Source: an uncultured Eubacterium sp. (GTDB taxonomy: Bacteria; Bacillota; Clostridia; Peptostreptococcales; Anaerovoracaceae). From it: 11,097 nucleotides of DNA. Made by a program: the position numbers and the translations under genes. Of the stretch, positions 1-7,689 are shown one piece after another. Numbering within the stretch: position 1 is the stretch's first letter; each line of letters starts with the position of its first letter. The stretch is from positions 1-11,097 of the forward strand of contig UQNP01000051.1 in NCBI GenBank assembly GCA_900542385.1. Direction: 5' to 3'. The notes under the pieces are model-generated. The model was not told the origin of the DNA. It did no database searches and was given only the letters and a program-made list of their open reading frames with translations.

Positions 1-28
1 CATATACTCCCATACTCCTCATATGCAA

Positions 29-64
29 AAGCCTCAGCGTCGGATATATCTCCCGTGCTGAGGC
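29..64 (-). terminator. Rho-independent terminator of the metK-aspartate kinase operon
   Basis: On the minus strand an 8-bp perfect stem (GCCTCAGC at 57-64 pairing with GCTGAGGC at 31-38) closes an 18-nt loop and is followed by four T residues. It lies 12 nt past the aspartate kinase stop codon, where the transcript should end. The T run is short, so termination may be incomplete. Confidence 0.65.
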
Positions 65-75
65 TCTCCCGTTTA

Positions 76-1392
76 TTATGATACAAAAGCTTTATATATA
101 GCTCTTATAGCTGTTTCAAAATCCTTGTTTTCTACTCCTACGATAATATTCATCTCACTGGAACCCTGATCTATCATCCTGACGTTGATATTCTCATCTG
201 CAAGCGCTGTGAACAGTTTAGCAGATACTCCCGTTCTGTAAGACATTCCGTATCCTACTATCGCAATCAATGCTATGTTATGAAAAACTTCCAGATGATC
301 AGGTTTAAGCTGTCTTTCAAATTCTTCAAGAATATCATCTATTTTACCATCGATAAGTTTATTGTCAATAACCACCGACAGAGTATCCACTCCGCTCGGT
401 ATATGTTCAATAGGTATATCAAAGTCCTCAAGTATACCTGTCATTTTTCTGATAAAACCTCTCTCGCTGCTCATAAGATTCTTATACATGGCTATTACAG
501 TAAAATCCTTACTGCCTGCTATCCCGGCTATTATCTGCCCCTCCTCCAGCTTTGCAGGCTCTGAAGTTATTATCGTCCCCGGATCATCCGGCCTGTTGGT
601 ATTCCTTATATTGATAGGAATATTGGCTACTCTTGCCGGATATATGGCATCTTCATGAAGCACAGAAGCTCCCATGTAAGAAAGTTCTCTCAGCTCCTTA
701 TATGAAACTGTACTTATAGGCTTAGGATCATCTACGATTCGGGGATCTGCCATGAGGAACCCGGATACATCAGTCCAGTTTTCGTATACGTCAGCCTGCA
801 CAGCTCTCGCTACGAGTGCTCCCGTTATATCCGAACCTCCTCTCGAAAAAGTTTTTATCGCGCCATCCGTTTTGGAACCGTAAAAACCGGGTATCACAGC
901 TCTCTCATGATTTTTCAGTTCTTTCTTTATAGCTTTATCAGTGAGTTCTTCCATAAATCTGCCTTTTTCATCGAACTTCACCATTTTAGCTGAATCCACG
1001 AAATCATATCCAAGGTAAGCCGCTATCAAAATAGCGTTGAGATATTCTCCTCTGCTGGCTATATAGTCCGCTGTTGCCCCCTCTTCAAGATTTTTCTTTA
1101 TTTCATTGAATTCCTTTTTCAAATCAACATCAACTCCCAGGTTGACTTCCACAGCCATAAATCTGTCACATATCACCTGAAATATCTGCTGATAAGGTAT
1201 CTTATGCTCTATATGGGTCTTGCAGAGATACAGCAGATCTGTAATCTTGCTGTCCTCATCAAAGCGCTTTCCCGGCGCTGATACTACTACATATTTTATA
1301 TCTTTATCTTTTGCCACTATATTTTTTATCTTCTCTATCTGCAAAGCATCAGCAACGGATGATCCTCCGAATTTTGCAACCTTAACACCCAT
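76..1392 (-). CDS. Aspartate kinase (aspartokinase, III/YclM-like)
   Basis: This cytoplasmic enzyme phosphorylates L-aspartate with ATP to 4-phospho-L-aspartate, the first step toward lysine, threonine and methionine. The 438-residue protein has the N-terminal KFGGSS nucleotide/substrate motif (residues 7-12), VSAPGKR (37-43), SRGGSD (183-188) and the WTDV segment (206-209) of the amino-acid kinase fold, then two ACT regulatory domains at roughly 298-365 and 373-437, including the QGSSE motif (409-413). No homoserine dehydrogenase domain follows, so it is monofunctional. The ATG directly follows the metK stop codon (TAG-ATG, no gap) and has AAAGGAG nine bases upstream inside the end of metK, which fixes the start and indicates cotranscription, probably with translational coupling. 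Expression should follow the SAM-I riboswitch upstream of metK. ACT domains imply feedback inhibition, but the effector (lysine, threonine or both) cannot be read from sequence. The paralogue name is left open. Confidence 0.95.
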   Translation of the reverse strand: MGVKVAKFGGSSVADALQIEKIKNIVAKDKDIKYVVVSAPGKRFDEDSKITDLLYLCKTHIEHKIPYQQIFQVICDRFMAVEVNLGVDVDLKKEFNEIKKNLEEGATADYIASRGEYLNAILIAAYLGYDFVDSAKMVKFDEKGRFMEELTDKAIKKELKNHERAVIPGFYGSKTDGAIKTFSRGGSDITGALVARAVQADVYENWTDVSGFLMADPRIVDDPKPISTVSYKELRELSYMGASVLHEDAIYPARVANIPINIRNTNRPDDPGTIITSEPAKLEEGQIIAGIAGSKDFTVIAMYKNLMSSERGFIRKMTGILEDFDIPIEHIPSGVDTLSVVIDNKLIDGKIDDILEEFERQLKPDHLEVFHNIALIAIVGYGMSYRTGVSAKLFTALADENINVRMIDQGSSEMNIIVGVENKDFETAIRAIYKAFVS

Positions 1393-2580
1393 CTACAGTA
1401 TCTCCTTTCCAAGTTCTTCTGCTTTATCAAGTCTCTCCCACGGCAGGTCTATATCCGTCCTGCCGAAATGCCCGTATGACGCAACCTGCCTGTATATAGG
1501 TCTCCTGAGATCCAGATCCCTTATTATAGCCGCAGGTCTGAGATCAAAGTGTTTTTTCACTATATCCGAGATCTTATCATCCGAAACTTTTCCCGTTCCG
1601 AAAGTATCCACCAATACAGATACAGGTTCTGCTACTCCTATAGCGTAGGCAATCTGTATCTCACACTTGTCTGCCAGACCGGCTGCTACCAGATTTTTCG
1701 CAACATATCTTGCCGCATAAGTTGCAGACCTGTCTACTTTAGTAGGATCTTTTCCGCTGAAAGCTCCGCCTCCATGTCTTGCATATCCTCCGTAGGTATC
1801 TACGATAAGTTTTCTTCCTGTAAGTCCCGAATCTCCGTGAGGTCCTCCTATCACGAATCTTCCTGTCGGATTTATGAAATATTTTGTATTCTCATCAAGG
1901 AGATCCTCATCAACAACTTCATTGATAACGTGCTTTATTATATCCTCACGTATCTGCGAAAGTTCCACATCAGGATCATGCTGAGTGGATACTACTATAG
2001 TATCTATACGTTTTACGCGGTCATCATCGTATTCAACCGTGACCTGGGTCTTGCCGTCAGGTCTTAAATATTTCAGTGTGCCGTCTTTTCTGACCTGAGC
2101 AAGACGTCTTGACAGCCTGTGCGCCATAGCTATCGGCATAGGCATATATTCCGGCGTCTCATTGCAGGCAAATCCGAACATCATGCCCTGATCTCCTGCC
2201 CCCGTTTCTCCCATTTCATAGTCATCTTCAAGGATGCCTTCTTTATATTCGAGCGCTCTGTCCACTCCCATGGCGATATCGGCAGACTGTTCATCTATAG
2301 CCGTGAGTATAGCGCATACATTCCCGTCATATCCGTATTCACCTTTGTCGTAGCCTATATCGCATATAACTTCACGCGCGATCTTCTGTATATCTATATA
2401 GCAATCCGTACTTATTTCTCCCATTATCATAGCATATCCGGTATTTACCGTCGTTTCCGCCGCTACGCGCCCCTGCGGGTCCTTTTCCATTATAGCATCA
2501 ACTATAGCATCCGATATCTGATCGCATATCTTATCCGGATGACCCTCTGTAACCGATTCTGATGTAAATAATCTTTTCAT
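1393..2580 (-). CDS. metK: S-adenosylmethionine synthase (methionine adenosyltransferase)
   Basis: MetK makes S-adenosylmethionine from L-methionine and ATP, releasing phosphate and pyrophosphate, in the cytoplasm. The protein of 395 residues has the usual family length. It shows GHPDK near the N-terminus (residues 13-17), the GAGDQG signature (127-132), GGPHGDSG (245-252) and the glycine-rich [17 protein letters not shown] region (270-286) that binds the triphosphate. The start is the ATG at 2580: it is preceded by GGAGG with 7-nt spacing, and the protein begins [13 protein letters not shown] as in other MetK proteins. The frame stays open upstream to 2661, but that stretch is the riboswitch terminator and is not coding. 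First gene of a two-gene operon with aspartate kinase. Transcription is predicted to be shut off by SAM through the S-box leader. Confidence 0.98.
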   Translation of the reverse strand: MKRLFTSESVTEGHPDKICDQISDAIVDAIMEKDPQGRVAAETTVNTGYAMIMGEISTDCYIDIQKIAREVICDIGYDKGEYGYDGNVCAILTAIDEQSADIAMGVDRALEYKEGILEDDYEMGETGAGDQGMMFGFACNETPEYMPMPIAMAHRLSRRLAQVRKDGTLKYLRPDGKTQVTVEYDDDRVKRIDTIVVSTQHDPDVELSQIREDIIKHVINEVVDEDLLDENTKYFINPTGRFVIGGPHGDSGLTGRKLIVDTYGGYARHGGGAFSGKDPTKVDRSATYAARYVAKNLVAAGLADKCEIQIAYAIGVAEPVSVLVDTFGTGKVSDDKISDIVKKHFDLRPAAIIRDLDLRRPIYRQVASYGHFGRTDIDLPWERLDKAEELGKEIL

Positions 2581-2607
2581 TTTATACCTCCAAAATTGCT
2601 GTACATA

Positions 2608-2636
2608 TAAAAACCTCTTTCCGAACAGAAAGAGGT
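2608..2636 (-). terminator. Riboswitch expression platform: SAM-controlled terminator
   Basis: In the minus-strand RNA, ACCUCUUUC (2628-2636) pairs perfectly with GAAAGAGGU (2613-2621) across a 6-nt loop, followed by a U run down to 2609. The 5' arm can instead pair with GAAAG...AGG at 2656-2666, the 3' strand of aptamer helix P1 plus the preceding bases (8 pairs around a 3-nt bulge). This is the classic S-box switch: SAM stabilises P1, frees the terminator and stops transcription before metK. Confidence 0.9.
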
Positions 2637-2654
2637 ACAGGTTTCTGTCATAGT

Positions 2655-2788
2655 TCCTCATCTTTCAGAGTATTATTATATGATACTCTGTAGGATTTAG
2701 CACCTTCTGCGCTGCTCTCTTCGTCCTTCGCAAACGCAAGGTTGCCGGGTTTCTCTGGGCCTATTCCCTCCACCTCTCTCAATAAGGA
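2655..2788 (-). promoter_or_regulatory. SAM-I (S-box) riboswitch aptamer
   Basis: The minus-strand leader carries the S-box core: GAGAGAGGTGGAGGGAA, then GGCCC, then GAAACCCGGCAACC, and later GGTGCTAAATCC. Helix P1 is formed by UCCUUAU (2782-2788) and AUGAGGA (2655-2661), 7 pairs including one G-U. Helix P4 is the perfect 8-bp stem CAGAGTAT/ATACTCTG (2683-2690 with 2666-2673). P3 is rather long, lying between about 2740 and 2705. This RNA class binds S-adenosylmethionine and represses methionine and SAM genes. Together with the terminator at 2608-2636 it should control metK and the downstream aspartate kinase gene. Confidence 0.96.
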
Positions 2789-2811
2789 TTATCTTGTTTT
2801 TTACTATATTT

Positions 2812-2839
2812 ATTATATCTTAATTAAATTCCCTGTCAA
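2812..2839 (-). promoter_or_regulatory. Promoter of the riboswitch-metK-aspartate kinase operon
   Basis: A sigma-A-type promoter reads leftwards: perfect -35 TTGACA (2834-2839), a 16-nt spacer and perfect -10 TATAAT (2812-2817). Transcription would begin near 2805, about 17 nt before helix P1 of the SAM-I riboswitch, which is the expected layout for an S-box leader. Confidence 0.85.
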
Positions 2840-2866
2840 TACTTGAAAATGCAAACTTCATACCTC

Positions 2867-2894
2867 TTGTATTTTTTCTCAGATAGGGTATACT
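2867..2894 (+). promoter_or_regulatory. Candidate promoter of the unknown gene at 2923
   Basis: TTGTAT (2867-2872) and TATACT (2889-2894) are separated by 16 nt and read rightwards, back to back with the metK promoter. The predicted transcription start (about 2901) lies downstream of the ATG at 2896 and upstream of the TTG at 2923, which supports TTG as the translation start. This is motif reading only. Confidence 0.5.
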
Positions 2895-2922
2895 CATGTT
2901 ATTAGATTGCGAGGTAAACGAT

Positions 2923-4119
2923 TTGACAAAACCTAAACTCACAGTGATAGAAGGAGGCATTCCCTACCTTCTGAAAACAAGGAAAAAAAATCTCATAAAC
3001 GCTTATGTCACGGATACACGGCTTATGGGTGTTCTTGCCATATACGCACATTGGTCCATAGGGGAAAACAACGACATCCGTGATCTTCATCAGTTTTTCT
3101 ATATAGACTGCGAAGAATCAGGCTTTGAAACGTATCAGAGCATAGAAGGAAACGACCGTGAAGAGATCGATATGGCTGAGCAAACTATAGTTGGCGGCCT
3201 GGGAGCGAATAAGATCGAGATCACGGAAAGACAGCTGCGCGCAGTCCTGTATCGTTACAGCATTTTTAACGAAGAAAAGGATCTCCCTCTTCCGGAAAAG
3301 CTCAGCGAGTATTCTTTTATTTTGGAATCTAAAACTGTACTCGATCCTCTGGAAGATGCAGCTTTGATGAATATAATATGCGGCAGCATAACATCTGATT
3401 ATCAGGTCATAAACTATTTTATGATGAGATGCATCGGTCAGGACGAACCGGGGATCCGATATCTTTCCGATGATATAGCTTTGAAGAATCCATATTCAGG
3501 ATATAACTGCGCCACCTTCTGCAAAAACGTGATAGATAAAGACGGACAGTACGGTGATGGGTCCTCTTCATACATGTGTGAATCCCTCATAGAGGAGAAC
3601 GGTGAATACGAAACTGTAATATCCAGAATATCCATTAAAAACCTCAAAGTGACCGCCGTTGAAAAATGCTCCGGATTCCACGTCAGCTCGGCAGAAGCTG
3701 CAATGATGCTGTCAAAGCCCGAATTCGTAACGGTGTATGAAGTGCTGCTCTCAGATGAGGATATGGAAAACAATATCGGAGAGCTCACAATAAACTTCAA
3801 TACGATAATGTCGGTCCAGGAAAACGGCAGGCTGTTCATGGCCTTCAAGCAAAACAACGATCACGTGAACAATCGTATTTTCCGTCTGAGCAACGATGTA
3901 AAAGGAATATATTTTCTCACAGATTACGGACAGCTCATCGTAGCCGCCTATACCCTTTCAGATATCAGGTATCTGGAAAACAAGCTTAAAGCAAGTCCCC
4001 TCGCACCGTTTTTAATGGTAACATCGAAATATGAATTCAAGGAGCCTGTACTATTTGAATTCATGCAGAGCGATTTTGAAGACTTCGACGATTTTCTCAA
4101 CTATATAAAGGATGAATAA
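2923..4119 (+). CDS. Uncharacterised acidic cytoplasmic protein
   Basis: I do not recognise this family. The TTG at 2923 is preferred as start: GAGG at 2911-2914 lies 8 nt upstream, the candidate -10 box (2889-2894) is so close that the transcript would begin after the ATG at 2896, and the product then begins MTKPKLTVIEGG. This gives 398 residues (407 from the ATG). No signal peptide, transmembrane segment or nucleotide-binding loop is visible. The protein is acidic, most clearly at the C-terminal tail (SDFEDFDDF), and includes hydrophobic and aromatic stretches such as GVLAIYAHW near the N-terminus and a cysteine pair CATFC in the middle. It looks like a folded soluble protein with an alpha/beta mix rather than a low-complexity one. 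It stands alone, divergent from metK and ending in its own terminator, so neighbours give no functional hint. Codon use resembles the surrounding genes. Confidence 0.8.
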   Translation: MTKPKLTVIEGGIPYLLKTRKKNLINAYVTDTRLMGVLAIYAHWSIGENNDIRDLHQFFYIDCEESGFETYQSIEGNDREEIDMAEQTIVGGLGANKIEITERQLRAVLYRYSIFNEEKDLPLPEKLSEYSFILESKTVLDPLEDAALMNIICGSITSDYQVINYFMMRCIGQDEPGIRYLSDDIALKNPYSGYNCATFCKNVIDKDGQYGDGSSSYMCESLIEENGEYETVISRISIKNLKVTAVEKCSGFHVSSAEAAMMLSKPEFVTVYEVLLSDEDMENNIGELTINFNTIMSVQENGRLFMAFKQNNDHVNNRIFRLSNDVKGIYFLTDYGQLIVAAYTLSDIRYLENKLKASPLAPFLMVTSKYEFKEPVLFEFMQSDFEDFDDFLNYIKDE

Positions 4120-4121
4120 AC

Positions 4122-4185
4122 AAAAAACCGTACCCGGCAGCCATCTGAAAATCACCTCATTTTCAGCGCCGAAGGTACGGTTTTT
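4122..4185. terminator. Nested bidirectional terminator
   Basis: CCGTACC (4128-4134) pairs with GGTACGG (4174-4180), extended by CGGC (4135-4138) with GCCG (4168-4171), and an inner perfect 8-bp stem CTGAAAAT/ATTTTCAG (4145-4152 with 4159-4166) sits in the apical part. A six-A run lies on the left and a five-T run on the right, so the hairpin ends transcription from both sides. It is shared by the unknown gene (stop at 4119) and the convergent AI-2E family gene (stop at 4199). Confidence 0.9.
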
Positions 4186-4198
4186 ATCGATTCTATCA

Positions 4199-5332
4199 TC
4201 ATGCAGCTCCAGACGCCTCATCTTCCGCTTTCTTCTTCAGCCTCTTTCCCACGTCTTCACTGACCAGTATGTATACTACTGATACTAACGGAATAAAGAA
4301 TATCATGCCTATAAGTCCAAAAAGCTTTCCGCCTATCAATACAGCGGCAAGGGTCCAGAGAGGAGACAGTCCTACCGAGCCTCCTACCACACGAGGATAT
4401 ATGAACTGGGTCTCTATAAACTGTATCACGAGATACACTATGAGACATATGAGCGCTTTCTCCGGACTTATCATCAGAGCCAATATTACGCTTAGAGCGC
4501 ATGAAATGAAAGCTCCTATGTATGGTATCAATGCACAGACTGACGTGACTGCTCCAATGAGTCCCGCGTACGGCAGGTTGAAAACAGAAAAGGCGAAAAA
4601 TATAAGCAGACCTAAAATAAGAGCTTCAACACACTGTCCCGTCAGGAATTTTCTGTATGAATCCTTTATCAGCGCACAAACGTAGCACACCCTGTCTGCA
4701 ACCGATTTTTTAGCGTACGCATACAGCACCCTTTTTGACTGTGAAGCGATCTTCTCTCTGTCAGCCAACGTGTATATCGCTATAATGATACCTGAGATCA
4801 CAGTAGCAGCTACAGACACTGTGGATGACGCCACGCTGGCAATAGAACTTATAAGCGGTCTGACATAGTTGGAAATATTGCTTATCATATTTTCCCAATT
4901 GAATTCGTTCATCCATTTCTGTAAATATGAAGTGTCTATATTGTATCTATCCAAAGCCGCGATCCATGCAGGTCCGTTATCTTTTATCATCTCCAGAATA
5001 TTGGTTATCGTTTTAGCCAGTTCCGGTATCACCAGTATACCCAGTACAGCGATCACCAATACTACGCATATCGCCGTCAGCAATATGCTCAGCAGATGTA
5101 TCAGCTTACCCTTAGGTCTGAACCTTCCCTTAGTCAAGCGCGCAAGCAGTTTTTCAAAGCCTGACACCGGCACATTGAGAATAAAGGCTATGATAAGACC
5201 TGCCACTATAGGTGTAAACAGATTTCCCACATATCCGAACATTTTTATCACTTTGTCCAGATGCGTCACGACTGCGTACAATCCTATGGCAAATGCAATA
5301 TATAAGAACACACGCTTTTCTCTCTTATCCAC
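4199..5332 (-). CDS. AI-2E/UPF0118-family membrane transporter
   Basis: A polytopic inner-membrane protein of PF01594 (AI-2E transporter, formerly UPF0118), 377 residues, normal for the family. After a short charged N-terminus come an initial hydrophobic segment (FLYIAFAIGLYAVV), a second (PIVAGLIIAFILNVPV) and a third (LLSILLTAICVVLVIAVLGIL). A soluble region with amphipathic helices follows, then a dense cluster of membrane segments ending in the family hallmark VGLSPLWTLAAVLIGGKLFG and a PLVSVVYIL stretch, and a Lys/Glu-rich tail. The start is taken as GTG at 5332, preceded by AAAGGAGG four bases upstream; the frame opens to a TTG at 5374 that has no ribosome binding site. TqsA of E. coli, which exports autoinducer-2, gave the family its name, but other members move different solutes, so the substrate here is unknown. 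It may be expressed with the upstream hydrolase gene or from its own weak promoter. Confidence 0.9.
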   Translation of the reverse strand: MDKREKRVFLYIAFAIGLYAVVTHLDKVIKMFGYVGNLFTPIVAGLIIAFILNVPVSGFEKLLARLTKGRFRPKGKLIHLLSILLTAICVVLVIAVLGILVIPELAKTITNILEMIKDNGPAWIAALDRYNIDTSYLQKWMNEFNWENMISNISNYVRPLISSIASVASSTVSVAATVISGIIIAIYTLADREKIASQSKRVLYAYAKKSVADRVCYVCALIKDSYRKFLTGQCVEALILGLLIFFAFSVFNLPYAGLIGAVTSVCALIPYIGAFISCALSVILALMISPEKALICLIVYLVIQFIETQFIYPRVVGGSVGLSPLWTLAAVLIGGKLFGLIGMIFFIPLVSVVYILVSEDVGKRLKKKAEDEASGAA

Positions 5333-5391
5333 GTTTCCTCCTTTAAATATACAGTTTCTCCGCCCTTTAAACAAACGACAATAAAAACATT

Positions 5392-5421
5392 ATTTAACTT
5401 TTAATTATAATACGAAGTCAA
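5392..5421 (-). promoter_or_regulatory. Weak candidate promoter for the AI-2E family gene
   Basis: TTGACT (5416-5421) followed after 18 nt by TTAAAT (5392-5397) reads leftwards in the AT-rich gap between the hydrolase stop and the transporter start. No terminator hairpin is evident in this gap, so readthrough from the hydrolase gene is equally possible. Confidence 0.3.
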
Positions 5422-5435
5422 AAAAATACAATCAG

Positions 5436-6374
5436 TTATTTTAAAATAATCTCCATAATACTCATTGCCGCTTTCCTCACAGGCGCTCCGCTCAGGTTGG
5501 AAAGAACACATACTGCTGTATCTTTCTGCGGGCACACCCAGAAGCTGGAGGCAAAACCTTCATCCCTTCCATCGTGGCCTGCCATGCAAAGACCTTTTCT
5601 TTCCGTTATAAACCATCCAAGTCCGACCTTTTCCGAAGTTCCTTTCACTTTTGCCTTTTCTTCCCACATTTGTCGGCACTTATTTTTACTCAGAAAAGAT
5701 CCCTTTTCTCCTGAAGCACTTTTTATAACACTTCTGCCCATCTTTAAAAGACCTTCTGCGGATATGACTATACCCCCGCTCATTGCGCTGTGCTCTCTTG
5801 CCGAATAATCGCTGCACACTGATATACTCCTGTCTCTCATCTTAAAATGAGGGGATGCCATGCGCCCCAAATCTATATCCGCATCACTTATTCCGCAAGC
5901 TGAAAAAATATTATCGTATATAAATTCCCAATATTTCCTCCCTGATACCTCTTCAATAACTCTCCCCAAAATATCATATGATTCGTCGCTGTAAAAAAAC
6001 TCTCCTTCTGCTCCCACCCTGTGAGAAAGCAGCTCCCCTATGGACAGCTCGTCGATATTTTTCGCGAATCGCCTATAACCGATTGACAAATCAGGCGCTA
6101 TATCGACTGCTTTATCCTCAAAAGCTGTTTTTCCGCCTTCAACAAGCTTCATTATCCCTAAAGTAGTAAAGATTTTCGACACGGAACAGCAACAAAAAGT
6201 ATTTTGTTCACATAATTTTTCTTTTGTAATATGATTCTTCCAGCCTCTTACCGCCGCAAACATTTCGCCGCTGTAATAAATTCCCGCAGCTATCCCGGGT
6301 ATATCACTGAACTCAAATATTTCATCGAGAACATTCTTAAATTCCTTTTTTATCACCTTTTCATGTTTTCCCAT
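5436..6374 (-). CDS. Serine hydrolase, beta-lactamase class C/PBP-like (PF00144)
   Basis: A 312-residue protein of the beta-lactamase-related serine hydrolase family, whose members include class C beta-lactamases, D,D-peptidases and esterases. The SxxK motif is S64-V-S-K67, with S64 as the presumed acylated nucleophile. The second motif is Y128-S-D130 where class C enzymes have YxN. The third is H267-D-G269, taking the place of KTG as in the esterase/peptidase branch. LLSHRVG (115-121) and GLGWF (251-255) are further family landmarks. No signal peptide or lipobox is present, so it is probably cytoplasmic. Unusually, three cysteines (61-63) immediately precede the nucleophilic serine and the whole protein is cysteine-rich. 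The ATG at 6374 is the only plausible start, but its ribosome binding site is weak (AAGGA about 12 nt upstream). The substrate is unknown; antibiotic resistance should not be inferred. Confidence 0.88.
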   Translation of the reverse strand: MGKHEKVIKKEFKNVLDEIFEFSDIPGIAAGIYYSGEMFAAVRGWKNHITKEKLCEQNTFCCCSVSKIFTTLGIMKLVEGGKTAFEDKAVDIAPDLSIGYRRFAKNIDELSIGELLSHRVGAEGEFFYSDESYDILGRVIEEVSGRKYWEFIYDNIFSACGISDADIDLGRMASPHFKMRDRSISVCSDYSAREHSAMSGGIVISAEGLLKMGRSVIKSASGEKGSFLSKNKCRQMWEEKAKVKGTSEKVGLGWFITERKGLCMAGHDGRDEGFASSFWVCPQKDTAVCVLSNLSGAPVRKAAMSIMEIILK

Positions 6375-6410
6375 TGAAGTGGTTTTCCTTTTTAAGTATA
6401 ATTATTTTGT

Positions 6411-6422
6411 ACTCACATGAGT
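6411..6422. promoter_or_regulatory. Possible operator: inverted repeat in a divergent gap
   Basis: ACTCA-CA-TGAGT is a 5-bp inverted repeat with a 2-nt centre, in the 87-nt gap between the divergent hydrolase and aldo/keto reductase genes. A leftward TATACT-like box (complement of 6396-6401) lies beside it. A symmetric site placed between two divergent starts could bind a dimeric regulator, but the arms are short and no regulator gene is next to it. Confidence 0.25.
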
Positions 6423-6461
6423 CATTTTAAATAAATATAACATGAATTCAGGAGATATAAA

Positions 6462-7592
6462 ATGCACTACAGAACATTTAAAAAAATCGATGAAAAAACT
6501 TCGCTCCTCGGACTCGGCTGCATGAGGCTCCCTGTCGACGAAAACGATAACGTAAAAGAAGATGAAGCCATATCAATGATAAGAAGCGCTATCGATTCCG
6601 GCATAAATTACGTGGACACCGCATTCACATATCATGGAGGCAAAAGCGAAAAAATCCTGGGGAAAGCCTTAAAAGACGGTTACAGAGAAAAAATACTTCT
6701 CGCTGACAAAATGCCTATATGGATCGCCAAGGATGAAGAAAGCATGAAGAGCATATTCTATAAGCAGCTGGAACGTCTTTGCACTGACAGCATAGATATG
6801 TATCTGGTGCACAACATTACAAAGTCCATATGGAAACGCGCACAGAAGCTCAATCTCATGCCGTTCCTCGAAGAAATGAAGGCAGAAGGCAAGATAAAGC
6901 ACATAGGCTTTTCCTTCCACGATTCATACGAATTCTTTGAAGAAGTTGTAAACGCATACGACTGGGAATTCTGTCAGATCCAGCTCAACTACATGGATAA
7001 GGATCACCAGGCAGGTCTCAAAGGTCTTAAATACGCCGCAGAAAAGGGCCTTGGAGTGATCGTGATGGAGCCTCTCAAAGGCGGACGTATAACAGACGCG
7101 ATCCCTCCTACTGTACAGCAAATATGGGACAGCGCCGAAACAAAGAGACCTCCTGTGCAGTGGGCATTCAAATGGCTCGCCAGCATGCCTGAAGTAACAG
7201 TTATGCTGAGCGGCATGAGTTCAAAGGAACAGCTGGAAGAAAACATCAAAATTTTTTCTTCAGACGATATACTGACTATAACCGATGAAGAAACCGCTCT
7301 CATAGACAAGGTTTCTGATGAATACAACAGACTCATCAAATATTCCTGTACAGGGTGCAACTACTGTATGCCTTGTCCTCAGAAACTTGAGATTCCTCGT
7401 ATACTGAGATATTTCAACGACTGGAATGTCTATGAACAAAATCCTTCTCTTAAGATGGAATACACCACATGGCTGGCTCCGGGACGTCACGCTTCAGACT
7501 GCATAGTCTGTAAAGCGTGCGAAGAAAAATGCCCTCAGTCCCTTCCTATAGCAAGAGCTATGAAAGAAACCGCTGAGGCTTTCGGAGTATAG
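6462..7592 (+). CDS. Aldo/keto reductase with C-terminal 2x[4Fe-4S] ferredoxin domain
   Basis: A 376-residue cytoplasmic oxidoreductase: an aldo/keto reductase TIM barrel (about 1-290) followed by a ferredoxin-like tail. Barrel landmarks are GLGCMRLP (17-24) and the catalytic tetrad D52, Y57, K83 and H117 (in VDTAFTY, DKMP and LVHN). The tail carries two cysteine sets: C296, C299, C302 and C305 (ending CP), and C347, C350, C353 and C357 (CxxCxxCxxxCP), each suited to one 4Fe-4S cluster. This architecture is common in anaerobes, where the clusters may pass electrons to or from the nicotinamide site; the true substrate is not known. The ATG is well supported by GGAG at 6451-6454 with 7-nt spacing. 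The gene is divergent from the hydrolase and appears monocistronic, ending in the terminator at 7615-7652. Confidence 0.95.
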   Translation: MHYRTFKKIDEKTSLLGLGCMRLPVDENDNVKEDEAISMIRSAIDSGINYVDTAFTYHGGKSEKILGKALKDGYREKILLADKMPIWIAKDEESMKSIFYKQLERLCTDSIDMYLVHNITKSIWKRAQKLNLMPFLEEMKAEGKIKHIGFSFHDSYEFFEEVVNAYDWEFCQIQLNYMDKDHQAGLKGLKYAAEKGLGVIVMEPLKGGRITDAIPPTVQQIWDSAETKRPPVQWAFKWLASMPEVTVMLSGMSSKEQLEENIKIFSSDDILTITDEETALIDKVSDEYNRLIKYSCTGCNYCMPCPQKLEIPRILRYFNDWNVYEQNPSLKMEYTTWLAPGRHASDCIVCKACEEKCPQSLPIARAMKETAEAFGV

Positions 7593-7614
7593 CAATACAA
7601 TAAAAGGTAAAATT

Positions 7615-7652
7615 AAAAATGGAGATTTTCTTGTCGGAAGATCTCCATTTTT
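7615..7652. terminator. Bidirectional Rho-independent terminator
   Basis: A perfect 12-bp inverted repeat, AAAAATGGAGAT (7615-7626) with ATCTCCATTTTT (7641-7652), encloses a 14-nt loop in which CTT and AAG can also pair. The A run on the left and T run on the right give a U tail in either direction. It sits between the convergent aldo/keto reductase (stop at 7592) and phnX (stop at 7690). Confidence 0.92.
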
Positions 7653-7689
7653 ATGTATAATTATATGATTCAATATTTTCAAATACAGA

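Noticed and set aside
2581..2661. 27-codon N-terminal extension of metK to an upstream ATG at 2661
   Set aside because: The extension overlaps the riboswitch terminator and P1 strand. The ATG at 2580 has an ideal GGAGG and gives the conserved MetK N-terminus.
5333..5374. 14-codon extension of the AI-2E family protein from a TTG at 5374
   Set aside because: There is no ribosome binding site before the TTG, whereas AAAGGAGG directly precedes the GTG at 5332, and the extra residues are not typical of the family.
5436..5449. Perfect palindrome TTATTTTAAAATAA at the end of the hydrolase gene
   Set aside because: It has no loop and consists only of A and T, includes the stop codon, and is not followed by a convincing terminator. 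It is probably chance in AT-rich sequence.
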